A stretch of 64,000 nt of DNA from positions 127,353-191,352 of the forward strand of contig NZ_KE383942.1 in the NCBI RefSeq assembly GCF_000422885.1, in the 5' to 3' direction. The notes under the pieces were generated by a model. That model made no database searches and had not been told where the DNA came from. It saw nothing but the letters and a program-made list of their open reading frames with translations. The stretch's first letter is position 1. Each line of letters begins with the position of its first letter. The position numbers were made by a program, and so were the translations under genes. This DNA is from Ottowia thiooxydans DSM 14619. GTDB taxonomy: Bacteria; Pseudomonadota; Gammaproteobacteria; Burkholderiales; Burkholderiaceae_C. Shown here piece by piece: positions 9,510 through 17,394 of the stretch.

Positions 9510-11114
9510 ATGGAAACCCCGACTGTGGAAGCCAAAAAGCAAGAGGCTCCGGAAAACTGGCAGGAAGAGCTTCAGGAGCTGCAAAAGCGCCACGAACTCG
9601 CTGAGAAAATGGGCGGAGACGAAGCCATAGCCAAGCAACATGGCGCCGGTCGTCTGACCATTCGTGAACGTATTTCCCAGCTTGCGGACCAAACCAGTTT
9701 CCAGGAAGTTGGGAAACTCACGGGGCAGGGCCACTATGTGGAAGGAAAGCTGCAGAGCGTCACGCCCGCACCGTACGTCATGGGTCTGGCGAAGATTGAT
9801 GGCCGCCCAGTCGCCATCGGTGGTGAGGATTTCACCATCCGTGGTGGCTCCAGCTGGAGTGGTGATCGCAAGAAGGGCGGGCAAGGCGGATTCGTGGAAG
9901 ACCTTGCGCTGAATTACCGCATTCCTTTGGTGAACCTGATTGATGGCGCTGGCGGAAGCGTGACCTCACACAAGAGGCGTGGCCATGCGGTGTTCCCCGG
10001 CGTTCACGGCTTTGAAACCTCGGTTGAATTGATGAGCGTAGCACCGGTGGTCAGCGCGGTGCTGGGAACGGCCGCCGGGGGGCCTGCGGGCAGGGCTATT
10101 CTTTCTCACTGGTCCGTGATGACGCGCGACACCAGCCAGATTTTTGCGGCAGGGCCTCCCGTCGTTGAGAGATCGCTGGGGCAAATCATTAGCAAGGAAG
10201 AGCTTGGCGGGCACAAGGCCGCAGCTGATATGGCGGGGCTGGTGCATAACGTTGCGGCCAATGAGGCCGAGTGTTTTGAGATGATCAGGCGCTACCTTTC
10301 CTACATGCCTAACAACGTGTGGGAGCTCCCGCCGGCGGTGGAATCCCAGGATCCTCCTGAGCGAGCGGAAGAAGCGTTGCGAACCATCGTGCCCAAGGAC
10401 AGACGCAAGCCTTACAACATGCGTACCTTGATCAGCCTGTTGGTGGACAAAGCGTCGGTGTTCGAAATTCAGCCCACTTATGGAAAGTCCGTCATCACCA
10501 GTCTTGCGCGAATGAATGGGAAGGTCGTGGGCGTGGTCGCCAACAACCCCATGATCTATGGTGGGGCACTGGATTTGAAATCATCTCGCAAGCAGACGCA
10601 TTTCATTCAGCTTTGCGACACCTTCCATATTCCGCTGATTTTTTTGGTTGATGTGCCTGGGTTCATGGTGGGGAAAGATGCAGAGCTGGCTGGCACATTG
10701 CGCGAAGGTATGCGCAGCGTGTATGTGGCCATGCAGGCGACCGTGCCCATTCTTACTGTGGTGATCCGCAAGTGCTATGGGATGGCCGGGATGGCGGCTA
10801 CGGATAAAAATGGCATCGGTCTCAAGCTCGCCTGGCCTTCAGCAGAGTGGGGATCATTGCCTGTAGAAGGTGGTGTGGCCGCAGCCTACAAACGCGAGAT
10901 TGCGGCGGCGGAAGATCCCAAACAAAGGGAGCGTGAACTGGAAGCAGAATTGCGCGAGTTGACTTCTCCGTTCCGTACCGCTGAGGCGTTTGGTGTGGAA
11001 GACATCATTGATCCCAGTGAAACGCGGCGCTATCTCTGCCGCTTCATCGATGCCGCCCAAGGCCGGCTTCGGACATCACTGGGTCCCAAGCTGCGGTCTG
11101 GTGTTTTACCTTGA
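9510..11114 (+). CDS. Acyl-CoA carboxylase, carboxyltransferase subunit (first of two)
   Basis: The 534-residue product is a full-length carboxyl-transferase domain protein (PF01039 type) related to propionyl-/methylcrotonyl-CoA carboxylase beta subunits. The first crotonase-like half contains GAGRLTIRERISQL and a divergent acyl-CoA-binding loop (DGAGGSVTSHKRRG in place of the usual SGGAR-QEG). The second half has VVANNPMIYGGALD, FLVDVPGFMVGKDAE and RKCYGMAGMAA. It would move CO2 from carboxybiotin to an acyl-CoA. The ATG at 9510 is chosen over a GTG at 9498 because AGGAG at 9494-9498 is spaced correctly. It differs clearly from the second carboxyltransferase at 14997. Confidence 0.92.
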   Translation: METPTVEAKKQEAPENWQEELQELQKRHELAEKMGGDEAIAKQHGAGRLTIRERISQLADQTSFQEVGKLTGQGHYVEGKLQSVTPAPYVMGLAKIDGRPVAIGGEDFTIRGGSSWSGDRKKGGQGGFVEDLALNYRIPLVNLIDGAGGSVTSHKRRGHAVFPGVHGFETSVELMSVAPVVSAVLGTAAGGPAGRAILSHWSVMTRDTSQIFAAGPPVVERSLGQIISKEELGGHKAAADMAGLVHNVAANEAECFEMIRRYLSYMPNNVWELPPAVESQDPPERAEEALRTIVPKDRRKPYNMRTLISLLVDKASVFEIQPTYGKSVITSLARMNGKVVGVVANNPMIYGGALDLKSSRKQTHFIQLCDTFHIPLIFLVDVPGFMVGKDAELAGTLREGMRSVYVAMQATVPILTVVIRKCYGMAGMAATDKNGIGLKLAWPSAEWGSLPVEGGVAAAYKREIAAAEDPKQRERELEAELRELTSPFRTAEAFGVEDIIDPSETRRYLCRFIDAAQGRLRTSLGPKLRSGVLP

Positions 11115-11117
11115 ACC

Positions 11118-11384
11118 TAGGGCGTGTTCACACTAAATTCACCCCCGCGCCGGGGTTTACCGGGTTGCAGTGCAAGGCGCGCCTTGCCGCCAAGGTGCGA
11201 TCCTTGGCAAGAGGCGCAACGCGGCAATGCGGCCCGGCAAACCCCGGCCCGAAGGGTGAGGCTCTGGCAAACCGCACTCGGCGTTGCAAACCCTCCCCGG
11301 GTGTCCAACCCGGCTGCGGTTTGCGCCTTGATTGCGGCTCGCCAGAACCTCACGCGGGGGCGAATCTAGTGTGAACACGCCCTA
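11118..11384. repeat. 267-bp MITE-like palindromic element with 32-bp terminal inverted repeats
   Basis: The ends form a 32-bp inverted repeat with two mismatches. The left end starts TAGGGCGTGTTCACACTA at 11118, and its complement ends at 11384. The interior is GC-rich, highly self-complementary and non-coding. It contains a GCGTTGCAA...TTTGCGCCTTGAT core that also occurs in the repeats at 53601 and 57909. The element sits just after the carboxyltransferase stop codon, between convergent genes, and could serve as a bidirectional terminator. Confidence 0.75.
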
Positions 11385-11464
11385 ATGATCAGGCACGTGG
11401 CGTGGCGTTGCTGCGCTGCGTGCCTGCGTGGTTCCCCGGCGTGGCTGCTTATGGGTTTGTAGGC

Positions 11465-12196
11465 TTAGACGGCTCCGCGTTCAAGCTGACGCGCGGCTTC
11501 ACGGCATGAGTCGTTCACCAGTTTTTCCATCGCGTTTCCCGCAACTTGCCCGTCACCAACGAGGAGCGCCTCCAGAAGCACTCGCCACGTTCGTGCAGAC
11601 TCCATACGCCTGTTGGGATCGCTAAGACCAAGCTTGGTGTAGCGCCAACTCTGCCGGGCCAATGAATTCATGATTTCTGCCAACCGCTCATTGCCAGAAG
11701 CACTGGCTATGGCCAAAGACAATTCAACGCTGGCGGCCAAATATGCCGCTTCTGCTTGCGCATCCTGCGCAGTGGCGAGTTGCTCCAGCTTCTCCACGGC
11801 AGGCGCAAAGCGAGCAACCGTGGCCTGAGACATGCTCGCGAGCCGGCGCACCATGGTGCCAGCTAAGACTCTTCGAACCTCGAAGATGTCGTTAACTTCT
11901 TTGGCCGTCAGCTTGGTCACATGCGCTCCCCGGTTCGCGAGGACTCGAACGACGAAGTCGCGTTCCAGAATTCGCAAGGCTTCCCGAACCGGGCCGCGAC
12001 TCACCCCAAAAGAGTCTGCAAGCGCGTCTTCACGAATGCGCTCGCCAGGTTGGTACTGTCCAGCGACGATAGCTGCGTAGATGCGCTCCGCGATCTGCTC
12101 GGGCATGGTGCGCAAGGCTGCACCATCGCTGCGCGTTCTATCGATCAGACGAAGATCGTGCTTCGAGTCGGGATGGGGAGCGGGCGCGGGGCTCAT
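11465..12196 (-). CDS. GntR-family (FCD type) regulator, paralogue 2 of the carboxylase island
   Basis: The 243-residue regulator has the winged helix (LRTMPEQIAERIYAAIV, RIREDALADSFGVSRG, PVREALRILE) at about residues 30-95 and an FCD effector domain after it. Its ATG overlaps the stop codon of the biotin-carrier gene (TGATG), so the two genes are translationally coupled. It is a close paralogue of the regulator at 6050. Being co-transcribed from the divergent promoter at 12418-12510, it probably regulates itself together with the carboxylase genes. Confidence 0.93.
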   Translation of the reverse strand: MSPAPAPHPDSKHDLRLIDRTRSDGAALRTMPEQIAERIYAAIVAGQYQPGERIREDALADSFGVSRGPVREALRILERDFVVRVLANRGAHVTKLTAKEVNDIFEVRRVLAGTMVRRLASMSQATVARFAPAVEKLEQLATAQDAQAEAAYLAASVELSLAIASASGNERLAEIMNSLARQSWRYTKLGLSDPNRRMESARTWRVLLEALLVGDGQVAGNAMEKLVNDSCREAARQLERGAV

Positions 12197-12417
12197 CAAC
12201 TCTCAATGATGGCCAACTCCTGGCCCTCCTTGATAGCCTGACCTTCCGTGACCAGAATTTTGACGATTCGGCCACCATCCGGCGCCAGAACAGGAATCTC
12301 CATCTTCATGGACTCCAGAACCATGATGGACTGATCTGCTTCGACGTCAGCGCCTATCGCCACCTCGATCTTCCAGACGCTTCCAGTGACTTCAGAGCAA
12401 ATAGTTTCGGTAGCCAT
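12196..12417 (-). CDS. Stand-alone biotin carboxyl carrier protein
   Basis: The 73-residue product is a minimal biotinyl-lipoyl domain. The biotinylation motif ESMKM places the biotinyl lysine at residue 38, with GSVWKIEVAIGADVE before it and EGQAIKEGQELAIIES at the end. In many acyl-CoA carboxylases this domain is fused to the biotin carboxylase; here it is separate, and the biotin carboxylase at 13488 lacks one. It would shuttle CO2 between that enzyme and the carboxyltransferases. Its 5' end faces the shared divergent promoter, and its stop overlaps the gntR start. Confidence 0.94.
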   Translation of the reverse strand: MATETICSEVTGSVWKIEVAIGADVEADQSIMVLESMKMEIPVLAPDGGRIVKILVTEGQAIKEGQELAIIES

Positions 12418-12434
12418 ATAGATCTCCTTGTTGA

Positions 12435-12494
12435 ATTAGACTAAGTTGAGTATAGTGGACATTCTTATTGTCAACAATCTTAATGTAGTCTAAT
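12435..12494. promoter_or_regulatory. Divergent operator region with a nested second copy of the 30-bp element
   Basis: An outer perfect inverted repeat, ATTAGACTA (12435-12443) and TAGTCTAAT (12486-12494), brackets an inner palindrome ATTGTCAACAAT (12467-12478). Positions 12449-12478, read on the minus strand, match the 30-bp element at 8239 at 24 of 30 bases. The location, between the carrier gene and a Bug gene whose ribosome site AAGGAGACA begins at 12498, fits dual operator control by the GntR paralogues. Confidence 0.65.
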
Positions 12495-12510
12495 CATAAG
12501 GAGACATCGG

Positions 12511-13479
12511 ATGAGCAAAAATCGCGGGGTATGGGGTCGTTGTTTGGCAGCCATCACGTTATGTGCAGTGGCCAGTGCTTCTGTCGCATCGGAACAGTGG
12601 CCAACGCAAACTGTGAGATTGGTAGTGCCTTATGCGACAGGTGGCACCACCGATCTCATCGCCCGAAAGCTGAGCGAGCGTCTCACCCGGGAATTGGGCC
12701 AAACCTTCGTGGTGGACAACAAGCCGGGTGCAGCGACCAACATTGGCGCGCAGTTTGTGGCGCAAGCCAAACCTGACGGAAACACCATCCTCTTCGGCAG
12801 CGTTTTTCAGGTGCTCAATCATGTCTTCGGCCCAGAACCGGGTTTTGACATGTTCAAGGCGCTGGAACCAGTGAGCCTGGTGGCAGACATGCCTTTCGTG
12901 CTTGCCGCAAATCCTCGTACGCCTTACCAGAACGGCCGCGAACTCATCGCAGCGGCGAAGGCCGAGCCTAAAAAACTTTCGGTCTCGCACGCACAGTTGG
13001 ATATATCCCTGGAGTTGCTGAACAACAAGGCCGGGATGGAGTTGCTGCTGGTTCCCTACAAAGGGGGTGGTCCTGCAACCACAGATGCCATGGCAGGCCA
13101 AGTGAACATGGTCTACGCGCTGGTCCCCGTGTTGTTGCCCCACATTCAGGCCGGCAAGCTCAAGCCTTTGGCAGTGACATCGGCCACTCGGTTTGAAGGC
13201 TTGCCGAATGTGCCTACGTTTGTGGAAAGCGGTGCCAATTTCGATATGACGATGTGGTACGGAATGTTCCTGCCCGCAGGCACACCGAAGACCATCGTGG
13301 ACAAGCTGGCTCGTGTTACTGAGTCTGTGATGACTAGTAAAGAGATGGTGGACGCCATTCGCACCGCAGGGGCCAATCCGAGGCACACCACGCCTGCAGA
13401 CTTCCGCTCGCTGCTCACGAAAGAACTTACGACTTGGCAAGGCGTTTCGAAATCCATTCCCAAACTCATGCAGAAGTGA
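12511..13479 (+). CDS. Bug/TctC-family solute-binding protein
   Basis: The 322-residue exported protein has a signal peptide ending near ASVASEQW. Typical Bug segments follow: TVRLVVPYATGGTTDLIARK, VVDNKPGAATNIGA, AKPDGNTIL and KLKPLAVTSATRF. It is the second binding protein of the carboxylase island and differs clearly from the one at 8476, so the pair may bind different forms of the substrate or respond to different acids. A strong AAGGAGACA ribosome site precedes the ATG. The next gene starts at or just after its stop codon. Confidence 0.93.
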   Translation: MSKNRGVWGRCLAAITLCAVASASVASEQWPTQTVRLVVPYATGGTTDLIARKLSERLTRELGQTFVVDNKPGAATNIGAQFVAQAKPDGNTILFGSVFQVLNHVFGPEPGFDMFKALEPVSLVADMPFVLAANPRTPYQNGRELIAAAKAEPKKLSVSHAQLDISLELLNNKAGMELLLVPYKGGGPATTDAMAGQVNMVYALVPVLLPHIQAGKLKPLAVTSATRFEGLPNVPTFVESGANFDMTMWYGMFLPAGTPKTIVDKLARVTESVMTSKEMVDAIRTAGANPRHTTPADFRSLLTKELTTWQGVSKSIPKLMQK

Positions 13480-13487
13480 ACCGTTCG

Positions 13488-14921
13488 ATGTTGCCCTCTC
13501 AGCCAACACCCAAGCACCTTATCCGCCGCCTGTTTGTCGCGAACCGGGGTGAAATCGCAGTTCGCGTCATTCGCGCGTGTCAGTCACTTGGAATCGAGTC
13601 GGTCGCGGGCGTCTCAGAGGCGGATCAGGAGTCTCTGGCCGCGCGACTCGCAGATTCAGTAGCGCTCATTGGCCCGGCTCCGGCCTTGGAGAGCTATCTG
13701 AATATTGATCGCGTCATTGATGCCGCTCGGTGCAGCGGCTGTGATGCGCTCCATCCAGGTTATGGATTTTTGTCTGAACGACCGGCGCTTGCCCGTGCCT
13801 GCAGAGAGGCCGGCATCATCTTTATCGGCCCATCTCCCGAAGCCATAGAACAGATGGGCGACAAGATCACGGCGGTGAGCTTGGCGCAGGCGGCGGGCGT
13901 ACCCCGCGTGCCAGGGTCTGGTGCGCTGGAAAGCGTGGCCCAGACTATGGAGCTTGCGCGCGGCATCGGATACCCCGTGCTGATCAAGGCGACGGCAGGG
14001 GGAGGTGGCCGCGGAATGCGTGTGGTCCGTGAGGAGACGGAACTCCCTGCCGCCATGGAGTCTGCCGCCAACGAAGCCAAGGCGGCCTTTGGCGATGGAA
14101 CGCTCTATCTGGAGAAGTTCATCGAATGTGCCAGGCACATCGAAATCCAGATCATGGGTGACCAATTCGGCACCGTGGTTCACCTGGGCGAGCGCGAATG
14201 CTCTACGCAGCGCCGTCATCAGAAGTTGATCGAAGAGTCTCCTTCTCCAGTGATCACGCCTGAGCTGCGGCAAGAGATGGGGCGATGCGCCGTGCAACTG
14301 GCGCGCAATGCGCAATACGCGGGCGCTGGGACCGTTGAGTTCGTACTTGATGAAGTCGAAGGGCGTTTCTATTTCCTGGAAATGAACACGCGTATCCAGG
14401 TGGAGCATCCGGTCACGGAAATGGTGACCGGGATCGACCTGGTGGTGGAACAAATCCAGATTGCGCAGGGGCATCCTCTTTCCTTCACCCAGGAAAGTGT
14501 GAGCTTGCAGGGGCATGCCATTGAATGCCGTATCAATGCGGAGGATTTCAACAAAAACTTCTTGCCAAAGCCTGGCCAGATTGTTCGTTGGGTGCCGCCT
14601 GAAGGTACGGGTGTTCGTCTGGATTCACATTGCTATTCCGGGTATGAGGTGCCACCCAATTACGACTCGCTTTTGGCGAAAGTCATCGTTCACGCGGCGG
14701 ACCGAAAAACGGCGATCAAGGCCATGCGAAATGCACTGGATGCGTTTGTCATTGAAGGCATCCCGAGCACCATTCCTTTTCATCAGGAGGTGCTTCAACA
14801 CCCTGCGTTTATTGAGGCTCGAGTCACCACTCGTTGGGTGGAGCAGAGCTTTATTCCAGAGCGCAAAGCCAGGTTGCGCGCTGAAGCAGACGCCGCTAAA
14901 GCGGCTAGTGCCACGGCATAG
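13488..14921 (+). CDS. Biotin carboxylase subunit of acyl-CoA carboxylase
   Basis: The 477-residue ATP-grasp enzyme carboxylates biotin on the carrier protein using ATP and bicarbonate. Visible hallmarks are RRLFVANRGEIAVRVIRAC at the N-terminus, the glycine-rich ATP loop GGGGRGMR, RECSTQRRHQKLIEE, and EMNTRIQVEHPVTE with the catalytic residues. There is no C-terminal biotinyl domain, which fits the separate carrier at 12196. The ATG at 13488 is used; an in-frame GTG at 13476 would overlap the Bug stop codon (GTGA) and is also plausible, indicating tight coupling either way. Confidence 0.94.
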   Translation: MLPSQPTPKHLIRRLFVANRGEIAVRVIRACQSLGIESVAGVSEADQESLAARLADSVALIGPAPALESYLNIDRVIDAARCSGCDALHPGYGFLSERPALARACREAGIIFIGPSPEAIEQMGDKITAVSLAQAAGVPRVPGSGALESVAQTMELARGIGYPVLIKATAGGGGRGMRVVREETELPAAMESAANEAKAAFGDGTLYLEKFIECARHIEIQIMGDQFGTVVHLGERECSTQRRHQKLIEESPSPVITPELRQEMGRCAVQLARNAQYAGAGTVEFVLDEVEGRFYFLEMNTRIQVEHPVTEMVTGIDLVVEQIQIAQGHPLSFTQESVSLQGHAIECRINAEDFNKNFLPKPGQIVRWVPPEGTGVRLDSHCYSGYEVPPNYDSLLAKVIVHAADRKTAIKAMRNALDAFVIEGIPSTIPFHQEVLQHPAFIEARVTTRWVEQSFIPERKARLRAEADAAKAASATA

Positions 14922-14996
14922 GGCAACTGCGGTCGGACAGGTGCCAACTGTATATCGCCGTCGTGATGAGTTCACGGCGGCACAAGGAGAACGAAT

Positions 14997-16541
14997 TTGA
15001 ATGACATCACCAATGCGGCAGAGCAACTGCAAGCGGAATTTGAACAACGTCAGGCGCATGCGCTGGCGATGGGCGGCGAGGCCAAGCTGGCCGCGCGCAA
15101 AGCCACAGGCATCATGAATGCGCGCGAGCGCATAGAGAAGCTCGTTGATCCGGGCAGCTTCATGGAGTCGGGGCTATTCGCCACTTCTGTGGTGGAAAGC
15201 ATGAGAGAGCGTTCTGCCGGCGATGGAAAGGTTGTCGGTTATGCGCGCATTGCGAACCGGGATGTGGCTGTGGTCTCCAATGATTTCACGGTCATGGGGG
15301 CCTCCAGCAGCGCCACTAACTCCAAGAAAATCAGCCATATGAAGCGCACCGCGACTTCGCGTGGCTTTCCGCTTGTATTTCTCGGAGAGTCGTCCGGGGC
15401 CCGGATGCCTGACACCATGGGCGCACGCGGAATGGGGACCATGCTCGGTGGCGACCCCACGCAATACATGCGCATGCGTGAAACGCCTTGGGCTGGTGCG
15501 GTGATGGGTTTTTGCTATGGCTCGTCGACTTGGTACACCGGGTTTTGCGACTTCAGCGTCATGCGCAAGGGCGCCATCATGGCGGTTTCCAGTCCCAGGT
15601 TGGTTTCCATGGCGGTGAAGGAACAGATTGACCCCGAAGAAATCGGTGGTTGGAAACTGCACTCCGAAGTGACGGGCCTGGTCGACATGGTGGTCGATAC
15701 GGATGATGAGGCGCTAGAAGCCATCAAGCGCTTTCTGGCCTACATGCCAAGCCACCATAACGAGGCACCCCCGGTCGCTGCACCGCAGGAGGCCGGTGGC
15801 GACATGAGCCAGATTCTCGATCTGGTGCCCATTAGCCGAACCAAGGTCTATGACGTTCGCAAAGTGGTGAAAACTATCTTTGACAAGGACAGCGTCTTTG
15901 AGATGAAGCCGCGCTTTGGCAAGGTGGCCCTCACAGCGCTCGCGCGTCTGGATGGGCATACCGTGGGTGTGATTGCGAACAACCCCTTGCACAAGGGTGG
16001 CGCACTGGATACCGATGCGTGCGAAAAGATCACCAGCTTTATCGTGATGTGTGACTCCTTCAACATTCCGCTTGTGCTGCTGGTGGACACCCCCGGCTTC
16101 ATGATTGGCGTCGATGCGGAGCGAAAGCGCGCGCCGGGAAAAATCATGAACTTCATGACGGCGCTGCAGATGGTGACGGTTCCCAAAGTCTCGGTCATCT
16201 TGCGAAAGAGCTATGGCCAAGCGTATCTGAACATGGGGGGCGGTCGCAACTCCGACGAAGTGGCTGCATGGCCCACCGCAGAGGTGAGCTTCATGACCCC
16301 CAGCTATGCCGTCAACATCGTGCACGGGCTCGAACCCGGTGACGATGGATACGAGGAAAAGCTGGCCGAGATGGAAAAGGGCAATAGCGTCTACGACATC
16401 GCTTCCATCTATGCGGTTCAGAACGTGATCCTTCCGCATCAAACCAGGGACTACTTGATCAGGGCGCTCCAAGTGCATCGGCTTCGCCTGACCGGGGGCG
16501 TGGGCAAGCACTTGATGCAGACCTGGCCTTCCACCTACTGA
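14997..16541 (+). CDS. Acyl-CoA carboxylase, carboxyltransferase subunit (second of two)
   Basis: The 514-residue protein is a second complete carboxyl-transferase. It has ATGIMNARERIEKLVDPGSF, GESSGARMPDTMGARG in the acyl-CoA loop, VIANNPLHKGGALD, LVDTPGFMIGVDAE and RKSYGQAYLNMGGG. It starts at a TTG (14997), six bases after AAGGAGA. The nearby ATG at 15001 is out of frame and the next in-frame ATG is 24 codons in, so TTG is well supported. Either it and the first carboxyltransferase form a mixed complex, or the single biotin carboxylase and carrier serve two transferases with different acyl-CoA specificities. Confidence 0.92.
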   Translation: MNDITNAAEQLQAEFEQRQAHALAMGGEAKLAARKATGIMNARERIEKLVDPGSFMESGLFATSVVESMRERSAGDGKVVGYARIANRDVAVVSNDFTVMGASSSATNSKKISHMKRTATSRGFPLVFLGESSGARMPDTMGARGMGTMLGGDPTQYMRMRETPWAGAVMGFCYGSSTWYTGFCDFSVMRKGAIMAVSSPRLVSMAVKEQIDPEEIGGWKLHSEVTGLVDMVVDTDDEALEAIKRFLAYMPSHHNEAPPVAAPQEAGGDMSQILDLVPISRTKVYDVRKVVKTIFDKDSVFEMKPRFGKVALTALARLDGHTVGVIANNPLHKGGALDTDACEKITSFIVMCDSFNIPLVLLVDTPGFMIGVDAERKRAPGKIMNFMTALQMVTVPKVSVILRKSYGQAYLNMGGGRNSDEVAAWPTAEVSFMTPSYAVNIVHGLEPGDDGYEEKLAEMEKGNSVYDIASIYAVQNVILPHQTRDYLIRALQVHRLRLTGGVGKHLMQTWPSTY

Positions 16542-16557
16542 AGCCCGTTTGACGGCC

Positions 16558-17304
16558 ATGCTGGCGGAAGTCTTATTGATCGGCGCGGTTTCGGGCTTCA
16601 TTCAGGGGCTCTCGGGATTCGCGTTCGGTCTGATCGCCACGTCTTTATGGGCGTGGATACTCGCGCCACAAAAGGTCGTTCCCCTGGTCGTCATGGGATC
16701 GCTCATAGGCCAATGCATTTCCATTTTGGGCGTGAGGCGGAGTATCGATATCGCACGTGTGAGCCCCTTCGCGCTGGGGAGTCTTGTTGGGGTGCCGCTA
16801 GGGACACTGCTGCTCCACTCGCTCGATATGACGGTATTTCGGCTACTCATTGGGGCAGCCCTGGTTATTTACTGTTCCGTCATGCTCTGCTCAGTGCGTC
16901 TGCCCAAACTGGAAAATGCCAATCGCGCGGCCGATGGCTGTGTGGGCGCGGTGTCTGGTGTGCTCGGCGGGGCATGTGGATTGAGTGGTCCGCCAATGAT
17001 CTTGTGGTGTTCCATGCGAGGGTGGAGCACCATGGCCCAGCGGGCCACCTACCAGCCCTATTTCATGTTCGTGCAAGTGCAAGTCATCATCTTTTACGCA
17101 TGGCAGGGTTTGATTGATGCGGCGCTGTTGGAGCTGTTTTTATGGCTTGCCCCGGTCGTCATGCTGTCCTCGTGGATAGGATCTCGCGCCAGCCGATGGG
17201 TGAGTGACTTCCACTTTCAAAAGCTGATCTTTGGCTTCTTGCTGCTTTCTGGCTTGGCGCTTTTGATACCAGGCTTTCGGCTGGCCTGGCTGGCCATCAA
17301 ATGA
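16558..17304 (+). CDS. TauE/SafE-family membrane permease
   Basis: The 248-residue protein has about seven or eight hydrophobic helices and the TauE/SafE pattern: GAVSGFIQGLSGFAFGL in the first helix and its half-repeat GAVSGVLGGACGLSGPP in the middle. The family exports sulfite, sulfoacetate or related anions. As the last gene of the carboxylase run, 16 bp after the second carboxyltransferase, it may export or import a by-product, but its substrate cannot be read. ATG 16558 is used; TTG 16549 is possible. Confidence 0.88.
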   Translation: MLAEVLLIGAVSGFIQGLSGFAFGLIATSLWAWILAPQKVVPLVVMGSLIGQCISILGVRRSIDIARVSPFALGSLVGVPLGTLLLHSLDMTVFRLLIGAALVIYCSVMLCSVRLPKLENANRAADGCVGAVSGVLGGACGLSGPPMILWCSMRGWSTMAQRATYQPYFMFVQVQVIIFYAWQGLIDAALLELFLWLAPVVMLSSWIGSRASRWVSDFHFQKLIFGFLLLSGLALLIPGFRLAWLAIK

Positions 17305-17394
17305 CCTGAGGTGTGAGCACGATTTGAAGCAGTAGTTACTTTTACTTAGAATTCAGATCGACGCACCAACGGGTGCATCGGATTCAGATCGACT

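Noticed and set aside
12559-13509. A long antisense frame over the second Bug gene of the island
   Set aside because: The sense product has a signal peptide, ribosome site and Bug motifs; the antisense frame has none.
17350-17393. Direct repeat ATTCAGATCGAC around a GCACC/GGTGC mini-stem as a transposon footprint
   Set aside because: Only 12-bp repeats with a 20-bp spacer and no inverted ends or coding remnant; reported only as a local oddity in the gene entry.
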